DNA from: an uncultured Fidelibacterota bacterium
Lineage (GTDB): Bacteria; Fidelibacterota; Marinisomatia; SCGC-AAA003-L08; D37C17
Assembly (NCBI GenBank): GCA_913049525.1
Contig: CAJWYZ010000029.1
Location: forward strand, 1-11,374
Reading direction: 5' to 3'
Length of the DNA stretch: 11,374 nucleotides
Shown piece after piece: positions 1-7,651 of this stretch. A program made the position numbers and the translations under genes. Under the pieces are notes generated by a model. The model worked only from the letters and a program-made list of their open reading frames with translations, made no database searches and was not told the DNA's origin. Position 1 is the stretch's first letter, and each line of letters opens with the position of its first letter.

Positions 1-419
1 TTTTTTGCGATAGACTTCACCAGGGGAGAATAAAACCGTTTCCCAGATTGAATAATGGGTTTCTCACTAACAATTTCTGATTGTACCACAACTTCAATCG
101 CAGGAACTGGCTCAGGTTCATCAGCTACTGTTTCTTCAGTTGCTGCAGTCTTTACCGACGCTTCATCAGTGGCTGGACCCTCACCAACCTCCCCAATTCT
201 GGCAATGACATCTCCCACTGGAATGGTATCATTCACCTGGGCGATAATATCCACAATGGTACCTGTAGCAGGAGAGGGTATCTCTGAATCCACCTTGTCA
301 GTGGAAATTTCCAACAAGGTTTCATCTTTGGCAATACTATCCCCTACCTGCTTTTTCCATTCCAGGATAGTCCCTTCGGTAATTGATTCACCCATTTTGG
401 GCATTACAACATCTGTCAT
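1..419 (-). CDS. Dihydrolipoamide acyltransferase (E2) of a 2-oxoacid dehydrogenase complex, N-terminal part
   Basis: This is the core acyltransferase of a 2-oxoacid dehydrogenase complex; it carries the acyl group on a swinging lipoyl arm. Only the first 139 residues are in the window and the gene continues past the left edge. Residues 1-77 form a lipoyl domain beginning MTDVVMPKMGESITEG, with the lipoylation motif TDKVDSE (lysine 42). A Glu/Ala/Pro/Val-rich flexible linker follows (about 78-125). The sequence ends in FYSPLVKSIAK, the usual opening of the peripheral subunit-binding domain that docks E1 or E3. Only one lipoyl domain is present. The ATG at 419 is two bases past the stop of the CDF gene, and its GAGG ribosome site (425-428, 5-nt spacer) lies inside that gene, so translation is probably coupled. 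The acyl specificity cannot be read without the catalytic domain; the fused E1 upstream suggests branched-chain oxoacids. Confidence 0.95.
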   Translation of the reverse strand, partial: MTDVVMPKMGESITEGTILEWKKQVGDSIAKDETLLEISTDKVDSEIPSPATGTIVDIIAQVNDTIPVGDVIARIGEVGEGPATDEASVKTAATEETVADEPEPVPAIEVVVQSEIVSEKPIIQSGKRFYSPLVKSIAK

Positions 420-421
420 AC

Positions 422-1597
422 TTACCTCATACTCATTTGAGATTTAAATTCGATCATAATTTCACTATTAGGATATTTCTGGATTAACTCCAAACTGCAT
501 TTTTCTTTAAATTCATCTTTCTGATTAAACTCAACCGGCACCGGCACTTGGAAGAGAATAGATTCTATTTGATTATTTTTTACAATTCTTAAATCCTGAA
601 TTGCATCTTTTAAATTAAAGGCTTTCTGATTTAATTCAACGATACCTTTCACAATTGAAATTTCTTCCCCCTCAATGGTAACCGGATCCACATGCGTTAT
701 AACATCTGCCTCTAATTCTTGAGATATTAATTTTTCCACAGTATCTGAAATATCATGCATACTTTCAGGACTTTTCCCTTCTGCAATTTCTATATGCAGT
801 GAAATAAATCGATGTGCTCCATAACTATGGACAACAATATCATGCACATTGTAAACTTCTGGAACCTGCAGAGCAAAATCTCTAATTATTTTCATGGTAT
901 TTGCATCTACTGGTTTTCCCAGCAGGTCATCAATTGCCGATCGTGCAATGGTATAAGCCGATTGAATCATCATTACTGCAACCCCCAAGCCCATTATGCC
1001 ATCTGCTTTAGGATACCCCAACCAAACACCGCCAAATGCTGAAAGAACCAACATGGATGACCACATATCACTGCGATGGTGAATGGCATCTGCAATGAGA
1101 GTGCTGGAATTAATTCTTTCCCCTAGATTATAACTCAGTTGCGCCAACCCTTCTTTTATTATAATGGTAATTAAAACCACCAAAATAACAACCCAATTTA
1201 TTTCTATTTGAGTTGGATTCATAAATCTGTTGATGCTGGTTTTAATAAATTCAATCCCTGTAAATCCAACTAAAATGGAGATTGTAAGTGCAGCAATGGT
1301 TTCTGCCCGTCCATGACCAAAGGGATGTTCTTTGTCTGCTGGTTTGGATGCCATCTTAAAACCAAAAACTACCACCCCGCTGCTGGCCATATCGGATAGG
1401 GTATGAAAAGCGTCAGCAATAAGTGCAATACTATTAGAAATGAACCCAAAAACTAACTTTAATACAAAAAGGACCAAATTAGCAAAGATGGAAATCCATC
1501 CCTGAGAAATACCAATATTACCCCGGAATTTTGGTAACCCTGGATCTTCACCAACAGGCACCTGTTTACGAATGATATATTCGGCCAATGCTGTCAT
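422..1597 (-). CDS. Cation diffusion facilitator (CDF) metal exporter, Zn-type motifs, extended C-terminus
   Basis: This is a proton-coupled divalent metal exporter of the inner membrane (CDF family, 391 aa from the chosen start). Hydrophobic segments begin near residue 33. The metal site is visible as HxxxD in the second membrane helix (H65-TLS-D69) and HxxxD in the fifth (H173-HRS-D177). HxxxD in both helices is the pattern of zinc (also cobalt/cadmium) members, unlike the DxxxD of manganese types. HPFGHGR (91-97) is the conserved cytoplasmic loop. A normal CDF cytoplasmic domain (about 222-306, ending HVDPV) is followed by some 85 extra residues. The reading frame stays open up to 1660, but ATG 1597 is preferred because it sits one base after the E1 stop (TAA-A-ATG) and the family N-terminus fits. 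Its ribosome site is weak: GGA 8 nt upstream, or AAGGAG (1614-1619) at a long 16-nt spacing. It lies between E1 and E2 and probably shares their transcript. Confidence 0.93.
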   Translation of the reverse strand: MTALAEYIIRKQVPVGEDPGLPKFRGNIGISQGWISIFANLVLFVLKLVFGFISNSIALIADAFHTLSDMASSGVVVFGFKMASKPADKEHPFGHGRAETIAALTISILVGFTGIEFIKTSINRFMNPTQIEINWVVILVVLITIIIKEGLAQLSYNLGERINSSTLIADAIHHRSDMWSSMLVLSAFGGVWLGYPKADGIMGLGVAVMMIQSAYTIARSAIDDLLGKPVDANTMKIIRDFALQVPEVYNVHDIVVHSYGAHRFISLHIEIAEGKSPESMHDISDTVEKLISQELEADVITHVDPVTIEGEEISIVKGIVELNQKAFNLKDAIQDLRIVKNNQIESILFQVPVPVEFNQKDEFKEKCSLELIQKYPNSEIMIEFKSQMSMR

Positions 1598-1598
1598 T

Positions 1599-3596
1599 TT
1601 AGAATTCCACAATCTCCTTAAGGGCATTCTCAATCCAGGAAGTTTGAACCAATAATTCATTTTCTAATACTGCGGCATAGGCAATGGGAGCATCTTTTGA
1701 TGCCACTCGTTTTATGGGCGCATCCAGATATGTAAACCCCTCATCACTAATTTGTGCAGCAATTTCAGCACCAAATCCATTGTTGAGATTGTCTTCATGA
1801 GCTACTATTGCACGATTGGTATTTTGTAGGGATGATAAAATGGTTTCCATATCCAGGGGATTTAAAGTGCGAAGATCAATTATTTCTACGGACAATCCCG
1901 TATTTCTGGCAGCCTCAATGGATTTTTGCACCAATGCTCCCCAGGTAATAATTGTGACATCATTTCCTTCTTGAACGATACGGGCTTTGCCAAAGGGAAG
2001 GAGATAATTTTCGTCCGGTTCAGGAGATGCAGCAAATCCCTGGCGATAGAGCCCTTTATGCTCCATAAACATGACGGGATCATCCATGCGGCAAGCCATT
2101 TTTAACAGGCCTTTTGCGTCAGACGCATTGGACGGATAGGCAATGTAAATTCCCGGTAAATGAGTGAAAAAACCGTCAATACTCTGGCTATGGCAGAGTG
2201 AACCATGAATATATCCTCCAACAGGAACACGCATGACCATAGGACAACTCCATTTACCATTGGAGCGATAGCGCATGGTGGCAACTTCATTTCGAATCTG
2301 CATCATGCTGTACCAGATATAATCTCCAAATTGTATTTCTACCACTGGCTTATATCCCAATGTTGCCAACCCGATGGCGGTACCAATAATAGATGATTCT
2401 GCCAAAGGAGAGTTAAAAACTCTATCCTCACCATACTTATCTGTCAATCCACGAGTGGCAGTAAATACGCCTCCTTTTCCACCAGCCACATCCTGACCAT
2501 ACACCATCATTTTTGCATTATGGGTGAGTTCTTCATCTAAGGCATGGTTAATGGCGTCTACCAGTACAATTTTCTCACCTCCAGTGGGATTTGGCCCAGG
2601 ATCATTTTGCCAATCTGCATCAAAATATACATTTTTCTGTCCATCACCAGAAATGGGATCAGCCTGAACTTCAGCCCATTCTGCATCTTCATCAACTTGG
2701 GATTTCACCATATCCCGTATTTTATCAAAATCTTCCTGCTTGGCAATGCCTTCATTAATACAAGTGTTTGCAAACGTAAGTAAGGGATCTCGTTTTCGGT
2801 CTGACTCTAAATCTTTTTCCGGTCTATATTTTCGTTGATCATCAGAAGAAGAATGCGGTAATAATCGAACTACATCAGATTGAATTAGGGATGGTCCTTT
2901 TCCTTTTCGGGCTCGTTCTACGGCTTTCTTAAAGGCCAAATGGGTTTCGAAGAAATCCGTTCCATCCACGTTAAATCGGGCTAAGTTATCATAACCTGCA
3001 GAAATTTTATATACCGACGCACCGGCAGTCTGATCTTCGATGGGAACAGATATAGCATAGCCATTATTTTCAATATGAAATACAACGGGAGACTTATCTC
3101 TGCTGGCCCAATTGAGAGCTTCATGAAAATCTCCTTGACTGGATGTACCTTCTCCGGAGCTTACGTATGCTACACCATTTTCACCATTTTTCTGCAGAGC
3201 AAATCCTGCGCCTGTGGCTTGTAAAAACTGAGTGCCTGTGGGACTTGATTGACTCACAATTTTCAACTCTCTATGTCCATAATGTTGAGGCATTTGCCTC
3301 CCCCCTGAACTAGGGTCATCCTCCTTGGCCAGAAATGCTAAGAGATGATCACGGCTAGTCATACCCCATCCCAGACAAAAGGCTTGATCTCGATAATACG
3401 GATAGGCATAATCAAATCCTGGTTTGAGCGCCAATGCTGCAGCCATTCCAGCCGCCTCATGCCCGGAGCATCCAATGTGAAAAAAACCCTTACCCTGTTT
3501 TAGAAGGATGAGCTGCTTATCATCCAAATAACGGGAAATAGCCATATTTTGATAAATTTCTAATAACTGCTTTTTGGTAAATCCTTTAAACTTCAT
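1599..3596 (-). CDS. Fused alpha/beta E1 of a branched-chain-type 2-oxoacid dehydrogenase
   Basis: This thiamine-diphosphate enzyme decarboxylates a 2-oxoacid and transfers the acyl group to lipoyl-E2. Its 665 residues join the two E1 subunits in one chain. The alpha-like part (about 1-320) holds the ThDP/Mg motif GEG (148-150) through NN (177-178) and the loop HSSSDDQRKYR (248-258). The beta-like part (about 341-665) holds PLAE (397-400), CHSQS (468-472) and EIIDLRTLNPLD (571-582). GEG rather than GDG, NNGYAIS and SDDxxxYR all resemble branched-chain E1-alpha rather than pyruvate E1, so 2-oxoisovalerate-type substrates are favoured. Pyruvate or broad specificity remains possible. The two halves are linked without a stop, so this is a true fusion, as known in Bacteroidetes-like bacteria. 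The ATG at 3596 overlaps the lipB end by 11 bp; only a weak purine stretch precedes it. Confidence 0.95.
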   Translation of the reverse strand: MKFKGFTKKQLLEIYQNMAISRYLDDKQLILLKQGKGFFHIGCSGHEAAGMAAALALKPGFDYAYPYYRDQAFCLGWGMTSRDHLLAFLAKEDDPSSGGRQMPQHYGHRELKIVSQSSPTGTQFLQATGAGFALQKNGENGVAYVSSGEGTSSQGDFHEALNWASRDKSPVVFHIENNGYAISVPIEDQTAGASVYKISAGYDNLARFNVDGTDFFETHLAFKKAVERARKGKGPSLIQSDVVRLLPHSSSDDQRKYRPEKDLESDRKRDPLLTFANTCINEGIAKQEDFDKIRDMVKSQVDEDAEWAEVQADPISGDGQKNVYFDADWQNDPGPNPTGGEKIVLVDAINHALDEELTHNAKMMVYGQDVAGGKGGVFTATRGLTDKYGEDRVFNSPLAESSIIGTAIGLATLGYKPVVEIQFGDYIWYSMMQIRNEVATMRYRSNGKWSCPMVMRVPVGGYIHGSLCHSQSIDGFFTHLPGIYIAYPSNASDAKGLLKMACRMDDPVMFMEHKGLYRQGFAASPEPDENYLLPFGKARIVQEGNDVTIITWGALVQKSIEAARNTGLSVEIIDLRTLNPLDMETILSSLQNTNRAIVAHEDNLNNGFGAEIAAQISDEGFTYLDAPIKRVASKDAPIAYAAVLENELLVQTSWIENALKEIVEF

Positions 3597-4305
3597 TGGT
3601 ATTCTTTGAGAGATAATTATTAAATAAATTCATAATTTCTGTTTGTATATCAATACTGGAAAAATGGATATCTAATTCCTGCAAGGAAGTAACCCCATAT
3701 TCGAAAATACCACAGGGAATCATTCCATCGAAATAGGTCATATCAGGATTTAGATTAAATGCAAACCCGTGCATGGTGACCCATCTTGAAAGCCGTACTC
3801 CCATGGCACAAATTTTATCATCCCCCACCCAAACACCTGTGAGCCCTTCCTTTCGCCCAGATTCAATCCCATAAGATTGCAGGCAGTCTATCACTATATT
3901 TTCCAACATTCGCATATACCAGGAAACGGACATTTTATAATCATGCAAATCAATAATGGGATAACAGACCAATTGTCCAGGGCCATGATAGGTCACTTCA
4001 CCCCCTCTGTCAATCTGCACAACTTCTGCGTTTTTTGGTTTAGAATTTAATAGATTATTGGTGTCAGCATTTTTCCCAAAAGTATATACATGCTCATGCT
4101 CAACCAATAATATAACATCCGAGATTTCTCCAGACACCCGTTTGGCATGAAGCTGTTTTTGGAGTTCCCAAACAGGCTGGTAGGACTGTCTTCCCAACCA
4201 GAAATATTGAATTTCATCAGTACCAGAAATATTTTCCCAAATGGAATCTGTTGAATCTAATTCAATCAATTTTGGTGCTATTTCTACTAATGGTAACGTG
4301 TTCAT
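3586..4305 (-). CDS. lipB: Octanoyl-[acyl-carrier-protein]:protein N-octanoyltransferase
   Basis: LipB moves octanoate from acyl-carrier protein onto the lipoyl-domain lysine; LipA then inserts the sulfurs. The 239-aa protein has the family signature RGGEVTYHGPG (100-110). It also has the two catalytic residues: lysine 164 in DDKICAMGV and cysteine 198 in IPCGI. GKNADTNNLL (77-86) is also typical. The frame could start seven codons earlier at a TTG (4326) overlapping the lpdA stop. ATG 4305 is preferred because it is preceded by GGGAA (4311-4315) with a 5-nt spacer and no site precedes the TTG. It sits between E3 and E1, so it is probably made together with the complex it modifies. No lipA is seen in the window. 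Confidence 0.95.
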   Translation of the reverse strand: MNTLPLVEIAPKLIELDSTDSIWENISGTDEIQYFWLGRQSYQPVWELQKQLHAKRVSGEISDVILLVEHEHVYTFGKNADTNNLLNSKPKNAEVVQIDRGGEVTYHGPGQLVCYPIIDLHDYKMSVSWYMRMLENIVIDCLQSYGIESGRKEGLTGVWVGDDKICAMGVRLSRWVTMHGFAFNLNPDMTYFDGMIPCGIFEYGVTSLQELDIHFSSIDIQTEIMNLFNNYLSKNTNEV

Positions 4306-4322
4306 TTTAATTCCCAAATCAA

Positions 4323-5702
4323 TCAAATATGAATTGCTTCTTCCAAAGCATCCGCTGTGGCTTCCATGATTGCCTCTGACAGGGTTGGATGGGGATGGAT
4401 GGTTTTCAATACTTCCCGGTGGGTAGTTTCCAAATTACGTGCAATAACCGCTTCAGCGATAAGATTGGTGGCTTCGGCCCCAAGGATATGGCAGCCTAAC
4501 ATTTCTCCATATTTGGCATCATAAACTACTTTTACAAATCCATCCGTATCTCCTACTGCCATGGACTTGCCCAATCCTCTAAAGGGAAAACTACCAATTT
4601 TAACTTCATAACCCTTTTCTTTGGCTGCTTTTTCGGTGAGTCCCACTGATGCCACTTCAGGATGACAATAGGTACAACCGGGGATATTATCATACTTCAT
4701 GGGATCAGGATTTAGTCCTGCTAAATGTTCAACAGCAGTTATGCCCTCTGCAGAAGCTACATGTGCCAACCAAGGGGGGCCTGCCACATCGCCAATGGCA
4801 TATACGTTGGAAAGACTTGTTTCCATATATTCATTTACTTTTATCCAGCCCTCTTCAACTGTGATATTGCAATTTGCAAGTCCTAGATTTTCAATATTCC
4901 CTTGCACACCAACAGCAATGAGCGCTTTGTCTGCCTCTATAATTTCACCGCTCTTTAGATGTACTTTCACCTTCGATTTATTTTTTTCAATTTTTTCAAC
5001 CATGGTATTAGTAAAAATATTCATTTTACGTTTCTTAAACAGCTTTTCCAGTTCAGTGGATATATCTTCATCTTCCACTGGTAATATATTGGGCAGTGCT
5101 TCAATGATCGTAACCTCTGTACCAAAGGTTTGGTAAAAATGGGCAAATTCTACACCAATGGCACCGGCGCCAATTATAACCAAAGACTTGGGTTGGTTTT
5201 CCGGTATCATTGCCTCCTTATAGGTAATTATTTGCTTGCCATCAGGCTCCATCCCCGGAAAATATTTGGCTCGGGCACCCGTTGCAATTATAATTTTTTC
5301 AGCTTTCAGTTGGGTTTTCTTTCCATCAGCATCTGTAGTTTCAATGGTAGTACCATCTAAGAGCTTACCAAAAGCTGGAATATAATCAATCTTGTTCTTC
5401 TTCATGAGAAATTCAATTCCCTTGGAAAGCCGTTTAGCCACATCCCGGGAACGTTTTATCATTTTGCCCCAATTCACAGTAACCTCTCCAACCTCAATAC
5501 CATACTTTTTAGCATTTTTTACTAAATCAAAAACTTCGGCATTTTTCAACAACGCCTTAGTAGGGATGCAACCCCAATTCAGGCAAATTCCGCCTAAATG
5601 GTTGGCTTCTACAATTGCCACCTTCTTTCCCACTTGAGCCGCTCTTATGGCAGCTACATATCCACCAGGGCCACCGCCTAATACCACAACATTATATTTC
5701 AT
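4323..5702 (-). CDS. lpdA: Dihydrolipoyl dehydrogenase (E3)
   Basis: E3 reoxidises dihydrolipoyl-E2 and passes electrons through FAD to NAD+. The 459-aa protein is full length for the family. Residues 4-14 hold the FAD dinucleotide fold (VVVLGGGPGGY). CLNWGC gives the redox-active disulfide C40/C45. IIGAGAIGVEF (about 176-186) is the NAD-binding glycine motif, and AIGDVAG is the second FAD contact. HPHPTLSE near the C-terminus gives the catalytic pair H438 and E443. The ATG at 5702 follows the folE stop by 16 bases; no clear ribosome site is seen, only an A-rich leader. Its place before lipB, E1 and E2 suggests it serves this complex, though E3 is often shared by several complexes. Confidence 0.97.
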   Translation of the reverse strand: MKYNVVVLGGGPGGYVAAIRAAQVGKKVAIVEANHLGGICLNWGCIPTKALLKNAEVFDLVKNAKKYGIEVGEVTVNWGKMIKRSRDVAKRLSKGIEFLMKKNKIDYIPAFGKLLDGTTIETTDADGKKTQLKAEKIIIATGARAKYFPGMEPDGKQIITYKEAMIPENQPKSLVIIGAGAIGVEFAHFYQTFGTEVTIIEALPNILPVEDEDISTELEKLFKKRKMNIFTNTMVEKIEKNKSKVKVHLKSGEIIEADKALIAVGVQGNIENLGLANCNITVEEGWIKVNEYMETSLSNVYAIGDVAGPPWLAHVASAEGITAVEHLAGLNPDPMKYDNIPGCTYCHPEVASVGLTEKAAKEKGYEVKIGSFPFRGLGKSMAVGDTDGFVKVVYDAKYGEMLGCHILGAEATNLIAEAVIARNLETTHREVLKTIHPHPTLSEAIMEATADALEEAIHI

Positions 5703-5718
5703 TATACTTTTTTACGTT

Positions 5719-6291
5719 TCATTTTTTTAATGCCACTATTTTTAGAAACTCATCTCTGGTTTTGGAGTCTTTTCTAAATTGTCCAATCATTGAAGATGTG
5801 GTAGCATAAGAATTTTGTTTTTCTACGCCTCTCATTTGCATACACATATGCTCACCTTCTAATACCACCGCAACCCCCTTAGGTGATAAGACATCATTAA
5901 TAGTTTCAGCAATTTGATGGGTCATTCGTTCCTGAACCTGTAGCCGACGCCCATACATTTCAATAATACGGGGGATTTTTGAAAGTCCGATAATCTTTCC
6001 ATCTGGAATATATGCCACATGGGCTTTCCCAAAAAATGGGAGTAAATGGTGTTCACATAAACTGAAAAAATCAACATCTTTCACCGTAACCATTTCATCA
6101 TATTCTTCTGTAAAAACAGCATCATTAATTACGGTGCTTAATTCTTGTTTATAACCTTTTGCTAAGAATTCCCATGCTTTTGCAACACGTTCTGGAGTTT
6201 TGACTAATCCTTCTCTATTGGGATCTTCCCCAATTTCAATGAGTAATTTATTAATCAGTATTTCAATTTTCGATACATTCTTTTCAGTCAT
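5719..6291 (-). CDS. folE: GTP cyclohydrolase I, type IA
   Basis: FolE converts GTP to 7,8-dihydroneopterin triphosphate, the entry point for folate, biopterin and queuosine. The 190-aa protein shows the zinc ligands C79 and H82 (in CEHHLLPF) and C150 (in [10 protein letters not shown]). It also has the signature [23 protein letters not shown] (102-124 region) and the terminal S-M-I-G-x-F-R block. The start codon overlaps the stop of the upstream PTPS/QueD-like gene by one base (TAATG), indicating translational coupling. The pair therefore probably produces and consumes dihydroneopterin triphosphate in sequence. The E3 gene follows 16 bases downstream. Confidence 0.97.
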   Translation of the reverse strand: MTEKNVSKIEILINKLLIEIGEDPNREGLVKTPERVAKAWEFLAKGYKQELSTVINDAVFTEEYDEMVTVKDVDFFSLCEHHLLPFFGKAHVAYIPDGKIIGLSKIPRIIEMYGRRLQVQERMTHQIAETINDVLSPKGVAVVLEGEHMCMQMRGVEKQNSYATTSSMIGQFRKDSKTRDEFLKIVALKK

Positions 6292-6698
6292 TATTTAGGT
6301 CCAAAATAAATGGTTGATATAGCGGGTGTTTCCTGAAGTTTTATTGAATAGAGTTTGGCAGGAGATGGGATATTATTCACCAATTTTTCCCAGATATACA
6401 CTACCATATTCTCTGTTGATGGCTGTCTATTTTTAAAGTAGTCAATATCCTTTTCTATTTGGCTGTGGTCAATTTCTGAAAGCACTAACTCTTGAACAAT
6501 TTTATTTAAGGTATGCAAATTAACAATAAATCCTGAATCTTCATTAATTTTCCCGGAAATGGTGATATCCAAATCATAATTATGACCATGTAAATATATA
6601 TCATCGCCGAAAATTTCAAAGTTTTCTTTTTCTGACCACTGCTCATTCCAATATCGATGCGCGGCACAGAATTTATATTGTTTAGTAATGTATGGCAT
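6291..6698 (-). CDS. PTPS/QueD-family pterin enzyme lacking the catalytic cysteine
   Basis: This belongs to the 6-pyruvoyltetrahydropterin synthase / 6-carboxytetrahydropterin synthase family, whose members act on the FolE product. The 135-aa protein aligns by memory along its full length with animal [13 protein letters not shown], then [25 protein letters not shown] and KLQET. Zinc ligands H14, H37 and H39 are present, as are D77-H78 and the pterin-binding E123. The usual catalytic Cys of CxxxHGH is replaced by Asp (D33-IYL-HGH, with D32 before it), and the loop is about two residues shorter than in animal PTPS. The only cysteine, C11, is beside the first zinc ligand. Acidic residues at this site are known from PTPS-III proteins (ExxHGH), which make 6-hydroxymethyl-dihydropterin for folate, so a folate role is possible. 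QueD or PTPS activity cannot be assumed. A weak AGAG site precedes ATG 6698. Confidence 0.85.
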   Translation of the reverse strand: MPYITKQYKFCAAHRYWNEQWSEKENFEIFGDDIYLHGHNYDLDITISGKINEDSGFIVNLHTLNKIVQELVLSEIDHSQIEKDIDYFKNRQPSTENMVVYIWEKLVNNIPSPAKLYSIKLQETPAISTIYFGPK

Positions 6699-6733
6699 TT
6701 TGCTCTTTTATGATAGAAATGTTGATTAATTTA

Positions 6734-6763
6734 TTGTATCCTGCAAATATTTTCAGAATACAA
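6734..6763. promoter_or_regulatory. Near-perfect 30-bp palindrome upstream of the pterin genes
   Basis: Within the 112-bp gap between the XapX gene and the PTPS-like gene, the 15-nt half TTGTATCCTGCAAAT is followed directly by ATTTTCAGAATACAA. The two halves are inverted repeats matching at 13 of 15 positions. The element ends 35 bp from the start codon of the PTPS-like gene. It could be an operator for a dimeric repressor or an RNA hairpin. It is not GC-rich and has no T-run behind it, so it does not look like an intrinsic terminator. On the minus strand its outer arms also read TTGTAT and TACAAT (19 bp apart), resembling loose -35/-10 boxes, but that resemblance follows from the palindrome itself. 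The rest of the gap (6699-6733 and 6764-6810) shows nothing recognisable. Confidence 0.5.
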
Positions 6764-6810
6764 AATTTACAGGTTCTATATGAATTTAGCCAATGAGAGT
6801 TTGTGGAAGT

Positions 6811-6996
6811 TTACTTAAAATAATAGCCCATTATTGCCCAGCCAAGGAATATGCCAACAACCCCCATTATACCCACAATATTATCTGGAGATGGAGGTTT
6901 CAATCCAAAAATTGCAAAAATAGCTCCGATAATTACTCCTAATCCACAAGACTGTAATGCAAGGTAAAACTCGGTTTTATTAAAAAATTGATCCAT
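6811..6996 (-). CDS. XapX-domain (DUF1427) small membrane protein
   Basis: This is a 61-aa protein with two hydrophobic segments (about 12-31 and 39-59) separated by a proline turn, LKPPSP (32-37). The layout of G-rich first helix, FAIFGLKPPSPDNIVGIMGVVGIFLGW and short tail matches the XapX domain, a small family of unknown function first noted beside xanthosine transport genes. A membrane location is likely. ATG 6996 lies one base after the endonuclease III stop. Its AGGAG site (7006-7010, 9-nt spacer) lies inside the end of that gene, one of the clearest ribosome sites in the window. Its partner or substrate cannot be read from the context. Confidence 0.8.
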   Translation of the reverse strand: MDQFFNKTEFYLALQSCGLGVIIGAIFAIFGLKPPSPDNIVGIMGVVGIFLGWAIMGYYFK

Positions 6997-6997
6997 A

Positions 6998-7651
6998 TTA
7001 AGTCTCTCCTAATTTTGATGGACACAAATTGGAAATCACACATTTATTACATTTTGGTCTATTGGCAATGCAAACTGCCCGGCCATGGTCAATGAGCAGA
7101 TGTGCGAAGAGTGTCCAATCATTTTTATTTATTATTTTTGATAATTCAGTTTCTATTTTAACTGCATTTTTTGTTTTTAAAAATTTTAATAGATTCGTTA
7201 TTCGAGTAACGTGGGTATCTACAACAATAGAAGGAATTCCTTGAATATTTCCCAGTACAACATTAGCAGTTTTTCGCCCTACACCGGGCAGCTTCACCAT
7301 TTCATTCAACGTGTTAGGTAAACTACCGCCATATTCATTTACAACTGATTCAGCCATTGCCTTAATTGACTTAGCTTTGTTATTGTAAAACCCTGTACTA
7401 TAAATCTCCTTTTTTATCGTTCCAATAGGAAGCATTACAAAATCTTGAGGAGTTGGATAGTTAGCAAATAATCTCTTTGTTACCTTATTCACTCTTTCAT
7501 CTGTGCATTGTGCAGACAAGATTGTGGCAGTCAATAATTGGAAAGAGGACTCATATCTGAGAGAACATTTTGAATCAGGGTATTCTAACTTCAAATTTGT
7601 TACTATCTTTTCCATGCGAACTTTCTTTTTTATTAAAGATTCAACAGGCAT
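6998..7651 (-). CDS. nth: Endonuclease III (DNA glycosylase/AP lyase)
   Basis: Endonuclease III removes oxidised pyrimidines and cuts at abasic sites in base excision repair. The 217-aa protein has the helix-hairpin-helix LPGVGRKTANVVLG with catalytic lysine 127. It also has the catalytic aspartate D145 in VDTHVTR. The C-terminal iron-sulfur loop is complete: C194-x6-C201-x2-C204-x5-C210, the standard 4Fe-4S spacing. The length matches the family. ATG 7651 overlaps the end of the upstream receiver-like gene by 11 bp, implying coupled translation. The small XapX gene follows after one base. Confidence 0.96.
   Translation of the reverse strand: MPVESLIKKKVRMEKIVTNLKLEYPDSKCSLRYESSFQLLTATILSAQCTDERVNKVTKRLFANYPTPQDFVMLPIGTIKKEIYSTGFYNNKAKSIKAMAESVVNEYGGSLPNTLNEMVKLPGVGRKTANVVLGNIQGIPSIVVDTHVTRITNLLKFLKTKNAVKIETELSKIINKNDWTLFAHLLIDHGRAVCIANRPKCNKCVISNLCPSKLGET

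Noticed and set aside
55..447. Open frame of 130 codons on the plus strand
   Set aside because: It is antisense to the E2 lipoyl domain, which has an unmistakable DKVDSE motif in the other strand.
1598..1660. Longer N-terminus for the CDF protein starting at 1660
   Set aside because: It would overlap E1 by 62 bp, has no ribosome site and adds residues unlike the family; ATG 1597 right after the E1 stop is better.
3147..3155. GEG instead of GDG in the E1 thiamine motif as a possible defect
   Set aside because: Branched-chain E1-alpha subunits, including the human one, naturally have GEG here.
1599..3596. Fused E1 as a possible frameshift or assembly artefact
   Set aside because: Both halves are complete and joined by a plausible linker in one frame, and such fusions are known in related bacteria.
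4699..5136. Open frame of 145 codons on the plus strand
   Set aside because: It lies wholly opposite the dihydrolipoyl dehydrogenase gene, has low-complexity Ser/Phe-rich translation and no ribosome site.
6733..6763. Minus-strand promoter with TTGTAT and TACAAT boxes
   Set aside because: The boxes are the outer arms of the palindrome and their 19-bp spacing is poor, so the promoter reading is not independent evidence.
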